Shown: in pieces, positions 14,763 through 22,470 of the stretch
Layout of the letters: each line of letters begins with the position of its first letter
How positions within the stretch are numbered: the stretch's first letter is position 1
Virus record (IMG/VR): IMGVR_UViG_3300027752_000086
Coordinates: 1 to 26,345 of that record
Source of the DNA: a virus
DNA length: 26,345 nt
Reading direction: 5' to 3' (one strand)
Translations under genes and position numbers: made by a program
Notes under the pieces: model-generated
What the model was told of the DNA's origin: nothing
Database searches by the model: none
The model's input: the letters and a program-made list of their open reading frames with translations, nothing else

Positions 14763-15030
14763 CACAAATAGTTTTTAAGTTTAAAGGCCGGCAGTTGTTT
14801 AAATCTCCGTCTACATGAAACACATTAAACTGTTCAGGGTATCTGCTACTAAAGCCGCATTTTTCACATTTGTCTTTTTTAATGTAGCCTTGCTGTTTCC
14901 ATTTAGGAACCCCGACACTTTTACCGGAAGTCCTTAAACAGCGTTCACACCGTTTTCTGTAATAAGTTTTATTACCTTTTTTATAGTTAATTGCCGCAGG
15001 ACGCTGTCCGCATACACATAATGGTCTCAT
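14692..15030 (-). CDS. HNH-endonuclease-like zinc protein
   Basis: A protein of 112 residues rich in Cys pairs: C5/C7 with C28/C31, then C55/C58 with C89/C92, both likely zinc sites. The core FHVDGDLNNCRPLNLKTICA (71-90) matches the HNH fold (H72, N79, N84), but the usual His after the last Cys is Gln (CANCQ), so cleavage activity is doubtful. From memory similar proteins ending near GDLVPDF are conserved in T4-like marine phages and annotated as HNH endonucleases. It may be a nicking or homing enzyme, or a DNA-binding regulator. It converges on the kinase gene with a 71-base overlap. Upstream on the minus strand are AGGTGAGG and a box GGTAAATA, four bases before the ATG. Confidence 0.75.
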   Translation of the reverse strand: MRPLCVCGQRPAAINYKKGNKTYYRKRCERCLRTSGKSVGVPKWKQQGYIKKDKCEKCGFSSRYPEQFNVFHVDGDLNNCRPLNLKTICANCQRTIQKEGSRWKQGDLVPDF

Positions 15031-15034
15031 ACTG

Positions 15035-15042
15035 TATTTACC
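15035..15042 (-). promoter_or_regulatory. Possible late promoter box, HNH-like gene
   Basis: GGTAAATA on the minus strand, then CAGT and the ATG at 15030. It is a weaker match than GATAAATA. AGGTGAGG lies just upstream of and into the box, so it could instead serve as a Shine-Dalgarno for a longer transcript. Confidence 0.4.
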
Positions 15043-15064
15043 TCACCTTTTCGGTCCCTTTTTT

Positions 15065-15088
15065 ATGGTGTTTTCGCCATCCTTTTTT
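15065..15088 (+). terminator. Weak hairpin terminator before gp18
   Basis: ATGGTG and CGCCAT form a six-pair stem (one G-T pair) with loop TTTT, followed by CC and six T (15083-15088). It could end plus-strand readthrough coming from the kinase region, just before the gp18 promoter. Confidence 0.45.
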
Positions 15089-15097
15089 ATCCTAGAT

Positions 15098-15105
15098 GCT
15101 AAATA
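15098..15105 (+). promoter_or_regulatory. Late promoter box, tail sheath
   Basis: GCTAAATA, one base off GATAAATA. The predicted start at 15111 gives a 28-base leader with AGGAG (15128-15132) before the ATG at 15139. Confidence 0.7.
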
Positions 15106-15138
15106 CATATAACAACTTATACCTAATAGGAGAACAAA

Positions 15139-18100
15139 ATGGCATTAACATCACCAGGAGTACAGGTTAGCGTAATAGACGAAAGTTTCTATACCCCAGC
15201 TGAACCAGGTACAGTACCAATGATATTCGTTGCTTCCGCTGAGAATAAACTCAATGGCGCAGGCACAGGGACGGCAGCAGGAACACTTAAGGCAAACGCA
15301 GGTAAGCCATACTTACTTACTTCACAACGTGACCTTACTGAAACCTTTGGTGACCCGAAATTTATTACAGATTCAAATAACAATCCAGTACACGCAGGGG
15401 AACTTAACGAGTACGGATTACAAGCAGCTTATTCAATGCTTGGTGTTAGCAACAGAGCATATATTGTTCGTGCAGACATCGACCTTAATGAACTAAACGC
15501 TTCAGCTACAGCACCAGCGGCTGCACCAGCAGACGGAACAAGTTGGTTTGATACACAAACATCAACTTTTGGTATTTTTGAATGGAATTCAAATGTAGCT
15601 ACTACAACAGGTGGACAAACTTTTAGTAACAAAGTTCCAACTGTAATTACAGACATAACAAAGTTAGTCGGTAATGCTGTATCAGGCGATCCTAAAGCAT
15701 CAGTTGGCCAAATTGGTGATTATGTAGTTGTTGCAGCAACAACAGTAAATAAGTTGTTTTATAAAAATTCAAGTGGCGCATGGGTAATAGTCGGAAGTGC
15801 AGCTTGGAAAGGTAGCCACGCTACTATAAAAAGTTCAGCAGCTGTTGCAAGTGTTGCATCAGGTGTTACAATGACAATTAACAGTGTTACAGTTACATCA
15901 AACGCTACAACACTATCAAGTGTAGTTGGTGTTATTAATGGCTTATCAATTGCAGGCGTTACAGCAGCAGTTGTTGACAGTCAATTAGAATTATACAACA
16001 CTGGCGCTTCAACACAAACTATTGTAGTTGCAGAAGGTTCAGGACTTGCAGAAGACGTTAAGATTGCAGCAGGTACTTACAAGATTCCAGCATTAGTAAC
16101 TTCAACACATACAAGTGTACCACAGTTTAAAGTTGGAGACGACAATCGTCCAAGCGGCAGTATTTGGTTTAAAACTACTGAGCCTAACTTAGGTGCTCGT
16201 TTAAGAGTTAAACAGTATGCTACAGGAACAGCAACATGGACACAAGTTGCAGCTCCGATACATGCTACTAACCAAGCAGCACTTTATGCAATGGACAAAA
16301 GCGGTGGCGGTGCTAATTTAGCAGCTGGCGCAGTTTATGTACAAACTAACGCGGCAGAAGAAGCTATTAATTTAGCAACATTTAAGATCTTTAATAGAGC
16401 AGCAGCAGGCGCTACTGTAATTACAAGTTCAGCTGTTGCAACTCAGCTTTCAGCACAAAGTTACGCTTTTGATATTCAAGAAACTTTAGCAAACAATGTG
16501 GCATTACAAACAGCAAAAACTGTATCATTTACAGCAACAGGCGCTTCAAGTGACGCAGACGTATTAGCAGGTGCTATTAACAGTGCAGGCTTTACAAATA
16601 TTATTGCTACTGTTGATGCAGCTAACAAAGTTTCAATTAAGCACACATTAGGTGGCGACTTCCGTATTACAGATACAGGCGGTGCATTAGCACTTGTTGG
16701 TTATGCTGCATATGTAAGTGTTAACTCAGGAACACCTAACTTATATGCTGTTCCAGCAGGCGACACAGTTAATGACTTTGTTGCAAGTAACTGGAAAGTA
16801 CTAAGCTACACAGCAGGTGTAAATGCTCCAACAGCACTAACAGCAGACGGAACACTTTGGTACAATTCAATTGTAGACGAAGTTGACATGATGATACATA
16901 ATGGTACAACATGGGTAGGATACTTAGCTGCAACAAGTCCGTTCTTTGCAGCCAGCGATGGTGATAAGACTGACCCAGCTGGACCACAAGTAGCGGCACT
17001 AGCGCCAACACTACAGTCAGATGGAACAGCACTTAAAAATGGCGATCTTTGGATTAGCACAGCAGACTTAGAGAACTATCCATTAGTTTACAAATATAAC
17101 GGAACTACTTTAAAGTGGGTATTACTTGACAAAGCTGATCAAACTACAGAAGATGGTATACTATTTGGCGATGCTCGTTACAACACAGCAGGATCAAACA
17201 GTGCAGCAGCAGGTGCTATTGCAGACTTACTAGCAAGTAGCTACTTAGACACAGATGCTCCAGATCCAGCACTATATCCAAAAGGTATGTTGTTATGGAA
17301 CACTAGACGTTCAGGCTTTAATGTTAAGAAATTTGCTAGAGACTATGTAGATACAGCAGCTGACAACATTAGAAATGGTGACGAGTCAATGAGTGCATAC
17401 TACAAACACCGTTGGGTAACTGAGTCAGCTAACCAAGCTGATGGTTCAGGTAGCTTTGGTGCAAAAGCACAACGTAAAGTTGTTGTGCAAGCAATGCAAG
17501 CAATGATTAACAGTAATGACGCTATTAGAGATGACGAGTCCAAAGTGTTTAACTTAATGGCAAGTCCGGGTTATCCAGAACTAATTGGCGAAATGATTTC
17601 ACTTAACAATGATAGAGGTTTAACAGCATTTATTGTTGGTGATAGTCCAGCTAAACTAACATCAGACGCAACATCATTAAACGACTGGGGTTCAAATGTA
17701 AACCTAGCTGTTGAAGATAATGATAACGGTCTAGTAAGTAGAGATGATTACTTAGGTGTATTTTATCCATGGGGCTTCACAAGCGACAACGCAGGTAACA
17801 ATGTTGTTGTTCCACCAAGTCACATGATGCTAAGAACACTGGCATTAAGTGATCAAGTTAGTTATCCTTGGTTTGCACCAGCAGGTACAAGACGCGGTGG
17901 CATTACTAATGCTTCAGCAACAGGATACATTAATTCTTCAGGTGAATTTGTAAGCATAGCACTAAACGAAGGACAACGAGACACACTATATAGTTTAAGC
18001 ATTAATCCAATTACGTTTATTACTGGTGCAGGACTTGTTAACTTTGGTCAGAAGACTCGTGCAAGAGCAGCTAGTTCTTTAGATAGAATTAACGTTGCAA

Positions 18101-18399
18101 GACTTGTAATCTTCCTACGTAGTCAGCTTAACAAACTTGCTAAGCCTTATATCTTTGAGCCAAACGATAAGATCACACGTGATCAAATCAAACAAGCGGC
18201 TGAAAGTTTATGCTTAGAGTTAGTTGGTGCGAGAGGACTTTATGACTACTTAGTAGTATGTGACGAGAGTAACAACACACCAAGTAGAATAGACAGAAAC
18301 GAGCTATATTTAGATATCGCAATAGAACCAGTTAAAGCAGTTGAATTTATATATATTCCGTTGCGTTTGAAAAATACTGGCGAAATAGCAGGCTTGTAA
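15139..18399 (+). CDS. 18: Tail sheath protein, gp18-like, with large insertion
   Basis: A protein of 1086 residues; T4 gp18 has 659. The N-terminus SPGVQVSVIDESFYTP (5-20) with LTETFGDP (66-73) and AYIVRAD (107-113) is typical of sheath proteins. The conserved C-terminal half from about 710 includes KGMLLWNTRRSGFNVKKFA, then RINVARLVIFLRSQLNKLAK and a beta-strand end AVEFIYIPLRLK, used for contacts between subunits. Residues about 120-690 are an inserted or expanded outer region with at least five units of the type GxxW/Y...LxxYxGxxW (131-150, 191-217, 339-368, 569-594, 634-661). The sheath contracts around the gp19 tube to drive DNA delivery. The insertion would be exposed on the outside of the tail (inference from the T4 sheath structure). 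Confidence 0.92.
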   Translation: MALTSPGVQVSVIDESFYTPAEPGTVPMIFVASAENKLNGAGTGTAAGTLKANAGKPYLLTSQRDLTETFGDPKFITDSNNNPVHAGELNEYGLQAAYSMLGVSNRAYIVRADIDLNELNASATAPAAAPADGTSWFDTQTSTFGIFEWNSNVATTTGGQTFSNKVPTVITDITKLVGNAVSGDPKASVGQIGDYVVVAATTVNKLFYKNSSGAWVIVGSAAWKGSHATIKSSAAVASVASGVTMTINSVTVTSNATTLSSVVGVINGLSIAGVTAAVVDSQLELYNTGASTQTIVVAEGSGLAEDVKIAAGTYKIPALVTSTHTSVPQFKVGDDNRPSGSIWFKTTEPNLGARLRVKQYATGTATWTQVAAPIHATNQAALYAMDKSGGGANLAAGAVYVQTNAAEEAINLATFKIFNRAAAGATVITSSAVATQLSAQSYAFDIQETLANNVALQTAKTVSFTATGASSDADVLAGAINSAGFTNIIATVDAANKVSIKHTLGGDFRITDTGGALALVGYAAYVSVNSGTPNLYAVPAGDTVNDFVASNWKVLSYTAGVNAPTALTADGTLWYNSIVDEVDMMIHNGTTWVGYLAATSPFFAASDGDKTDPAGPQVAALAPTLQSDGTALKNGDLWISTADLENYPLVYKYNGTTLKWVLLDKADQTTEDGILFGDARYNTAGSNSAAAGAIADLLASSYLDTDAPDPALYPKGMLLWNTRRSGFNVKKFARDYVDTAADNIRNGDESMSAYYKHRWVTESANQADGSGSFGAKAQRKVVVQAMQAMINSNDAIRDDESKVFNLMASPGYPELIGEMISLNNDRGLTAFIVGDSPAKLTSDATSLNDWGSNVNLAVEDNDNGLVSRDDYLGVFYPWGFTSDNAGNNVVVPPSHMMLRTLALSDQVSYPWFAPAGTRRGGITNASATGYINSSGEFVSIALNEGQRDTLYSLSINPITFITGAGLVNFGQKTRARAASSLDRINVARLVIFLRSQLNKLAKPYIFEPNDKITRDQIKQAAESLCLELVGARGLYDYLVVCDESNNTPSRIDRNELYLDIAIEPVKAVEFIYIPLRLKNTGEIAGL
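15529..17121 (+). repeat. Degenerate Trp-unit repeats in the sheath insertion
   Basis: At least five units, for example DGTSWFDTQ, GDYVVVAATTVNKLFYKNSS then AW, SGSIWFKTTEPN, DGTLWYNSIVDE then GTTW, and NGDLWISTADLE then YNGTTLKW. They are too diverged to be a recent DNA-level repeat. The same kind of unit occurs in gp14, gp15 and the fibres. Confidence 0.6.
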
Positions 18400-18403
18400 A
18401 AAT

Positions 18404-18411
18404 GATAAATA
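18404..18411 (+). promoter_or_regulatory. Late promoter box, tail tube
   Basis: GATAAATA just after the gp18 stop. The predicted start at 18417 gives a 19-base leader with CAGGAG (18421-18426). Confidence 0.85.
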
Positions 18412-18435
18412 ATATTATAACAGGAGCAAGATAAA

Positions 18436-19074
18436 ATGGCTATTTCATCACTATCAAAAATTACAGTTCCACTAGCAAGTGATAACAGTTCTTCTAACCA
18501 AGGATTGTTAATGCCAAAACTTCAATATCGCTTTAGAGTGAGCTTGGAGAACTTTGGTGTTAGTGCAGGGGAAGTTACAGAGTTAACAAAACAAGTTGTT
18601 GATGTTACTAGACCAAACGTTAGCTTCGAAACTATGACAATTGACGTTTACAATTCAAGAGTATACTTAGCAGGTAAACATACCTGGGAAGCTATTACAT
18701 TGAACTTAAGAGACGATGCAACAGGCGCAGTCCAGAAATTGGTCGGCGAACAACTACAGAAGCAATTCGACTTTATGGAGCAATCAAGTGCTGCAAGTGG
18801 AATTGATTATAAGTTCGTTACTAGAATCGAAGTATTAGACGGCGGCAATGGTAACTTTCAACCAACTGTACTAGAAACATTTGAGATATACGGTTGTTAC
18901 TTAGAAAGTGCAAACTATAACACATTAGCATACAGTGCTAATGAACCAGTTACAGTATCACTAGCTATTAAGTACGACAACGCTATACAAACTTCAGGCG
19001 TAAGCGGAGGCGGTGTTGGTAGTGCTATTGGCAGATCAGTAGCAGCTATTGCATCTACTACAGGCGTAAGCTAA
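18436..19074 (+). CDS. 19: Tail tube protein, gp19-like
   Basis: A protein of 212 residues (T4 gp19 has 163) with the T4 tail-tube pattern: LQYRFRVSLENFG (30-42), VVDVTRPNVSFETMTIDVYN (54-73), TWEAITLNLRDDATG (83-97), VLETFEIYGCYLES and PVTVSLAIKYDNA. It forms the stacked hexamers of the inner tube. It directly follows gp18, as in T4, with its own late promoter and CAGGAG ten bases before the ATG, giving it independent high expression. The C-terminal 25 residues are Gly/Ser/Ala-rich and probably flexible. A strong terminator follows the gene. Confidence 0.92.
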   Translation: MAISSLSKITVPLASDNSSSNQGLLMPKLQYRFRVSLENFGVSAGEVTELTKQVVDVTRPNVSFETMTIDVYNSRVYLAGKHTWEAITLNLRDDATGAVQKLVGEQLQKQFDFMEQSSAASGIDYKFVTRIEVLDGGNGNFQPTVLETFEIYGCYLESANYNTLAYSANEPVTVSLAIKYDNAIQTSGVSGGGVGSAIGRSVAAIASTTGVS

Positions 19075-19100
19075 AAGTAATTGTAATTTACAAATTAAAA

Positions 19101-19129
19101 AAAGGATCTTTTATAGGTCCTTTTTTTTT
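19101..19129 (+). terminator. Rho-independent terminator after gp19
   Basis: AAAGGATC (19101-19108) pairs with GGTCCTTT (19116-19123) around a seven-base loop TTTTATA, eight pairs with one T-G, running into nine T residues (19121-19129). Confidence 0.85.
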
Positions 19130-19151
19130 ATCTACGTACTTAATTCATCTG

Positions 19152-19159
19152 GATAAATA
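19152..19159 (+). promoter_or_regulatory. Late promoter box, gp54-like gene
   Basis: GATAAATA followed by TTAGT and the ATG at 19165. Six bases past the box is exactly the A of the ATG. There is no Shine-Dalgarno sequence between the box and the ATG. Confidence 0.8.
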
Positions 19160-19164
19160 TTAGT

Positions 19165-20559
19165 ATGAGCAAATTCGGTGGATTTTTAGATAATTTAATA
19201 AGTGGGGCTTTATCACCCAAAGGCGACATGGCGGACTACGCACATGCAGCCCGACTATACACAGATGACAACTTTAGGTTAGCGCCTAAGACAAAGTTTC
19301 TTTATCATGTGGCATTCAATATAAACGAAGATGTAATTAAAAAGGTTCGTCCTAACTTTGATAAAAAGCATGGACTAGAAATCAACATGCTAGTCAAGAC
19401 AGCAGACTTGCCTAAGTATAATATTACAACTGAAACAAAAAACAAATACAATCGGAAGAAAAACTTACAAGTTCGTTTAGACTACGATCCTATTAATATT
19501 ACATTCCACGACGACAACATGGGACTTACAACTTACCTTTGGGAAAGTTATTATAGGTACTATTATGTAGATGGCAACTTAGGAAGTTTAGATGCTGCAG
19601 GGAAACCAAATGCAACAAGTGCAGGGTTTATGCCACATAATACGTATGAAGGTAAAGGGCTTAACACGTTTAGATACGGTTTTGATAATAACTCATATGA
19701 ACCATTCTTTAACAGTATTCAAATAAGTCAAATGGCTAGACATCAGTATGTAACATATACACTTGTTAATCCTATTATAAGTAGTTTCCAACACGATACT
19801 ATGGATAATTCCGCCGGTGGCGAAACATCACAAAACACAATGCAAATTTTATACGAATCAGTATTTTATAGTACAGGCGCTGTTGAAGAAGGTAATGCTC
19901 CTGTAGGATTTGCTACAGAACATTACGATACATCACCAAGTCCGATTAGTGTTGCAGGCGGTGGCGTAGCTAATTTATTAGGTGGCGGTGGCGTACTAGC
20001 CGGAGCAGGAAGTGTGTTCAGTGATCTTAGTAGCGGTAACGTTGGACTGGGTACGTTAATTAATGCATCTAACACAATTAAAAATGCTAAAAAGTTAACT
20101 AAAGAAAGTATACGTAATGAAGGCTACAGTGTAATAGGAAAATCATTATCAGCTACAACTGGTGCTAATGTAAGCGGACTTGCAAACTCAAGTTTTCCAA
20201 AGTCAGGCGGCACAGGGCAAACCAATGCTACTACAGCTGAAGCATTGGTTACACGTAAAGTTAATAAACCATTAGCTAACACAGATATACAAAACGAATT
20301 AAATAACACACCAGGACTTAAAGATGCTGTAGCAAGACAATTAGTTGCTACAGGAGTAGTAGCGTCAACTGTAGCAGGACTTTCAGTTGGTCTTGCACCA
20401 GGTCTTGGATTATATGATACACTAACTACTCAAGAAAAAAACGCAATTAAAGAAGAAGTTGACGAAAAAATTGCAGAAGGAGATCCTAAAGTTCTTTCTG
20501 TAGGAAATAAAATTGTTGCGTCTTATAGAGAAACACAAGGAAGAATAGCAAATGTCTAG
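19165..20559 (+). CDS. Tail-tube-fold protein, gp54/gp19-like
   Basis: A protein of 464 residues. The N-terminus SGALSPKGDMADYAHAARLY (13-32) with LAPKTKFLYHVAF is, from memory, conserved in virion proteins of T4-like cyanophages, which supports the first ATG. Residues 75-130 (VKTADLPKYNITTE, NLQVRLDYDPINITFHDD) and 196-240 (TYTLVNPIISSFQHDTMD) follow the order of the tail-tube fold seen in T4 gp19 and in gp54, the protein that starts the tube on the baseplate. After residue 260 come a Gly-rich linker (LLGGGGVLAGAG) and a helical end. Role at the baseplate-tube junction is the best guess; a minor tube protein is the alternative. The ATG at codon 22, preceded by AAAGG, is a possible second start. 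Confidence 0.65.
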   Translation: MSKFGGFLDNLISGALSPKGDMADYAHAARLYTDDNFRLAPKTKFLYHVAFNINEDVIKKVRPNFDKKHGLEINMLVKTADLPKYNITTETKNKYNRKKNLQVRLDYDPINITFHDDNMGLTTYLWESYYRYYYVDGNLGSLDAAGKPNATSAGFMPHNTYEGKGLNTFRYGFDNNSYEPFFNSIQISQMARHQYVTYTLVNPIISSFQHDTMDNSAGGETSQNTMQILYESVFYSTGAVEEGNAPVGFATEHYDTSPSPISVAGGGVANLLGGGGVLAGAGSVFSDLSSGNVGLGTLINASNTIKNAKKLTKESIRNEGYSVIGKSLSATTGANVSGLANSSFPKSGGTGQTNATTAEALVTRKVNKPLANTDIQNELNNTPGLKDAVARQLVATGVVASTVAGLSVGLAPGLGLYDTLTTQEKNAIKEEVDEKIAEGDPKVLSVGNKIVASYRETQGRIANV

Positions 20560-20917
20560 TAACTTACCAGTAGAAACATTCGACTCAGCTGACGCAACTA
20601 AAAAGTTTTTTGATCAGTATTTTACAGAATCAATATCTTATCCTAGTAACCAAGTTGATGCCGTTGTAGGCTTTTTTGAAAATAAAGGGTTTGAAAAATT
20701 AGCTGCAAGAAGTACAGCTACAGTTATACTTCAACAAGCTAAAGTTGACAATGTTAATGTGTTTGAAATTATCGATACACTTAAAGGCTTAACTAAAATA
20801 CAACTAAGCGAAATTGTTGCTACTATTTTAAACTATGATAGAAATAAAGTTAGTACACTTGGCTTTAGATCAACATCAGTTTCGGAAAAGTTAGAACGAA
20901 GAAACATTGTAGAGTAA
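20552..20917 (+). CDS. Small conserved phage protein of unknown function
   Basis: A 121-residue helical protein overlapping the previous gene by eight bases, with AAGGAAG eight bases before its ATG. The sequence has FFDQYFTESISYPSNQVDAV (19-38) then VVGFFENKGFEKLAARS and a second helical part LKGLTKIQLSEIVATILNYD. No catalytic motif is visible. The place between a gp54-like protein and gp4 suggests a small virion or tail-assembly protein. It might correspond to a T4 baseplate or tail-completion protein that has diverged beyond recognition; the residues do not allow a call. Confidence 0.7.
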   Translation: MSSNLPVETFDSADATKKFFDQYFTESISYPSNQVDAVVGFFENKGFEKLAARSTATVILQQAKVDNVNVFEIIDTLKGLTKIQLSEIVATILNYDRNKVSTLGFRSTSVSEKLERRNIVE

Positions 20918-20921
20918 CGCT

Positions 20922-21362
20922 ATGGGCCGTTTTGCACAAGGCAAGTACACTCCTAAATATCCAGAAAAGTATGTAGGAAACAAAAACCCAACTTATAGAA
21001 GTAGCTGGGAGTTTGCGTTTATGAAGTTCTGCGATGAACATTCCCATGTTGAAAAATGGGCTAGTGAAGCAGTTAAAATCCCTTATAGAAATCCACTAAC
21101 AGGTAAGCATACTATATACGTCCCAGACTTCTTTATAGTATACACAGGTAAAAAAGGTGGACAGCAAGTTGAACTAATTGAAGTTAAACCCGAAAATCAA
21201 ACTGTGTTTGAAAAACTAGGACGTAGTGCTCACAATAAAGCAGCTTGGATAGTTAACCAAGCAAAGTGGGAAGCGGCTACTAAATGGTGTAAATCTAAGG
21301 GTATTCGTTTTAGAGTGATATCGGAAAAAGATATCTTTCATAATGGCGGCAAACGAAAATAG
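20922..21362 (+). CDS. 4: Head completion protein gp4-like, TnsA-type nuclease fold
   Basis: A protein of 146 residues similar to T4 gp4 (also known as gene 50/4). KYTPKYPEKYVGN (8-20) and YRSSWEFAFMKFCDEHSHVE (25-44) match the T4 pattern KYxPxxPEKYxGD...YRSSWE. KWASEAVKIPY (45-55) and VPDFFIVY (67-74) come before ELIEVKP (84-90). D69, E87 and K89 make a PD-(D/E)xK active site as in Tn7 TnsA-like nucleases. NQAKWEAATKWC is also conserved. In T4 gp4 is needed late in head assembly, at the point where tails are joined to filled heads; the nuclease role is not settled. Its stop codon TAG is followed immediately by a late promoter box for gp16. Confidence 0.88.
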   Translation: MGRFAQGKYTPKYPEKYVGNKNPTYRSSWEFAFMKFCDEHSHVEKWASEAVKIPYRNPLTGKHTIYVPDFFIVYTGKKGGQQVELIEVKPENQTVFEKLGRSAHNKAAWIVNQAKWEAATKWCKSKGIRFRVISEKDIFHNGGKRK

Positions 21363-21369
21363 CTAAATA
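21362..21369 (+). promoter_or_regulatory. Late promoter box, gp16
   Basis: GCTAAATA begins on the last base of the gp4 stop codon. The predicted start at 21375 gives a 24-base leader with GGAAAG before the ATG at 21399. Confidence 0.6.
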
Positions 21370-21398
21370 ATAATACTAGCATATAATGGAAAGATCCA

Positions 21399-21890
21399 AT
21401 GACTAAAAAATTAGAAGACTTATTAAATTTGCCTGAATCAAAAGAAATTATAGATGATGCAAAAAAAGTAAAAGCGGAAACTGCTGTTGTTGAGCAACAA
21501 GATACATTTCGCGACATAGCAGAGTTTGATAAGATTGCTAGTGCATTACCTGCCGTAAAAGGCCTAGGATTAAAAGCAGACGAAGAACTTAACGATATTG
21601 CAGAACGTGCATTAACAGCATACGAAGACTTAATGGACTTAGGTATGAATGTAGAAGCACGTTATAGCGGTAGAGTATTTGAAGTTGCTGGCGGAATGCT
21701 AAAGACTAGTTTAGATGCCAAGGTTGCAAAGTTAGATAAAAAGATAAAGATGATTGATTTGCAACTTAAAAAAGAAAAAATGGACAAAGATTCCGTGGAT
21801 ACAGGCGATATGGTTAACGGAGAAGGCTTCGTTGTAACTGATAGGAACAGCCTACTAGAACGTCTAAAAGGAATGGATAAGGATAAATAA
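21399..21890 (+). CDS. 16: Small terminase subunit, gp16-like
   Basis: A protein of 163 residues (T4 gp16 has 164). The central part DIAERALTAYEDLMDLGMNV (66-85) then RYSGRVFEVAGGMLKTSLDA and KVAKLDKKIKMIDLQLKKEK is a long antiparallel coiled coil, as in T4-type small terminases, which form rings that regulate the packaging motor. VEQQDTFRDIAEFDKIASAL belongs to the N-terminal segment. The C-terminal part (GFVVTDRNSLLERL) may contact gp17. Gp17 is not adjacent: two unknown genes and a terminator lie between the two terminase genes. The last three codons form a late promoter box for the next gene. Confidence 0.8.
   Translation: MTKKLEDLLNLPESKEIIDDAKKVKAETAVVEQQDTFRDIAEFDKIASALPAVKGLGLKADEELNDIAERALTAYEDLMDLGMNVEARYSGRVFEVAGGMLKTSLDAKVAKLDKKIKMIDLQLKKEKMDKDSVDTGDMVNGEGFVVTDRNSLLERLKGMDKDK
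21882..21889 (+). promoter_or_regulatory. Late promoter box in the gp16 stop region
   Basis: GATAAATA covers the last two sense codons and most of the stop of gp16. The predicted start at 21895 gives a 16-base leader with AGGAAA before the ATG at 21911. Confidence 0.75.
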
Positions 21891-21910
21891 TATATAAGAT
21901 AGGAAAACTA

Positions 21911-22468
21911 ATGATGAAATCTTTTACAGAATTTTTAATAGAATCAAAAAAAACATATCCTTTTAAAATAGGAGTGGCCGGTGAACTACCCGAAGGCTTT
22001 GTAGACGCAATGGAGACCGCACTTAAAAAGTATGATGTCATCAATATGTCTGCAGGTAAGAAAACTCCAATTCAAGAAAGACCTTTAGACTTTCCTCAAT
22101 TAGAAAACACAGAAGTAACATACTTCGAAGTAGAACTAACATATCCAACTACAACACAAGTACTACAAGAGTACCTAGCTAAGTGTTGTGGCATTGAACA
22201 AAGTTATTTTATTGTACGTAACCCAAATGAGCCACAAGAAGAATACCAACAGCCAAAAGCAGGCGGAGCATACGAACCATTGTTAACGCAAGAAGACATG
22301 GGCGGCGCATCTGCACAAAAAGAAGTTGGTGGTAATAGAGTAATGGACTTATTAAAGGAACTTGAAACAGCTCGTAAAGAACGTGCGGCACCAAGTGATA
22401 CAGTTGGTGAAACAGTAAAAACAGAAACTAAACAAAAGGAAAACGCAACTAGCGTTATAGGGAGTTAA
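21911..22468 (+). CDS. Conserved marine-phage protein of unknown function
   Basis: A protein of 185 residues starting ATG ATG (the second codon is an equally good start). The N-terminal domain (about 1-105) is compact: FTEFLIESKKTYPFKIGVAG (5-24), PLDFPQLENTEVTYFEVELT (58-77) and YPTTTQVLQEYLAKCCGIEQ, with the look of a ferredoxin-like alpha/beta fold. The C-terminal 75 residues are low-complexity and charged, with KELETARKERAAPSD as a helix. From memory, similar proteins occur near packaging or head genes of marine phages without an assigned role. The late promoter and the location between the terminase subunits suggest a virion or packaging accessory protein (inference). Confidence 0.75.
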   Translation: MMKSFTEFLIESKKTYPFKIGVAGELPEGFVDAMETALKKYDVINMSAGKKTPIQERPLDFPQLENTEVTYFEVELTYPTTTQVLQEYLAKCCGIEQSYFIVRNPNEPQEEYQQPKAGGAYEPLLTQEDMGGASAQKEVGGNRVMDLLKELETARKERAAPSDTVGETVKTETKQKENATSVIGS

Positions 22469-22470
22469 TT

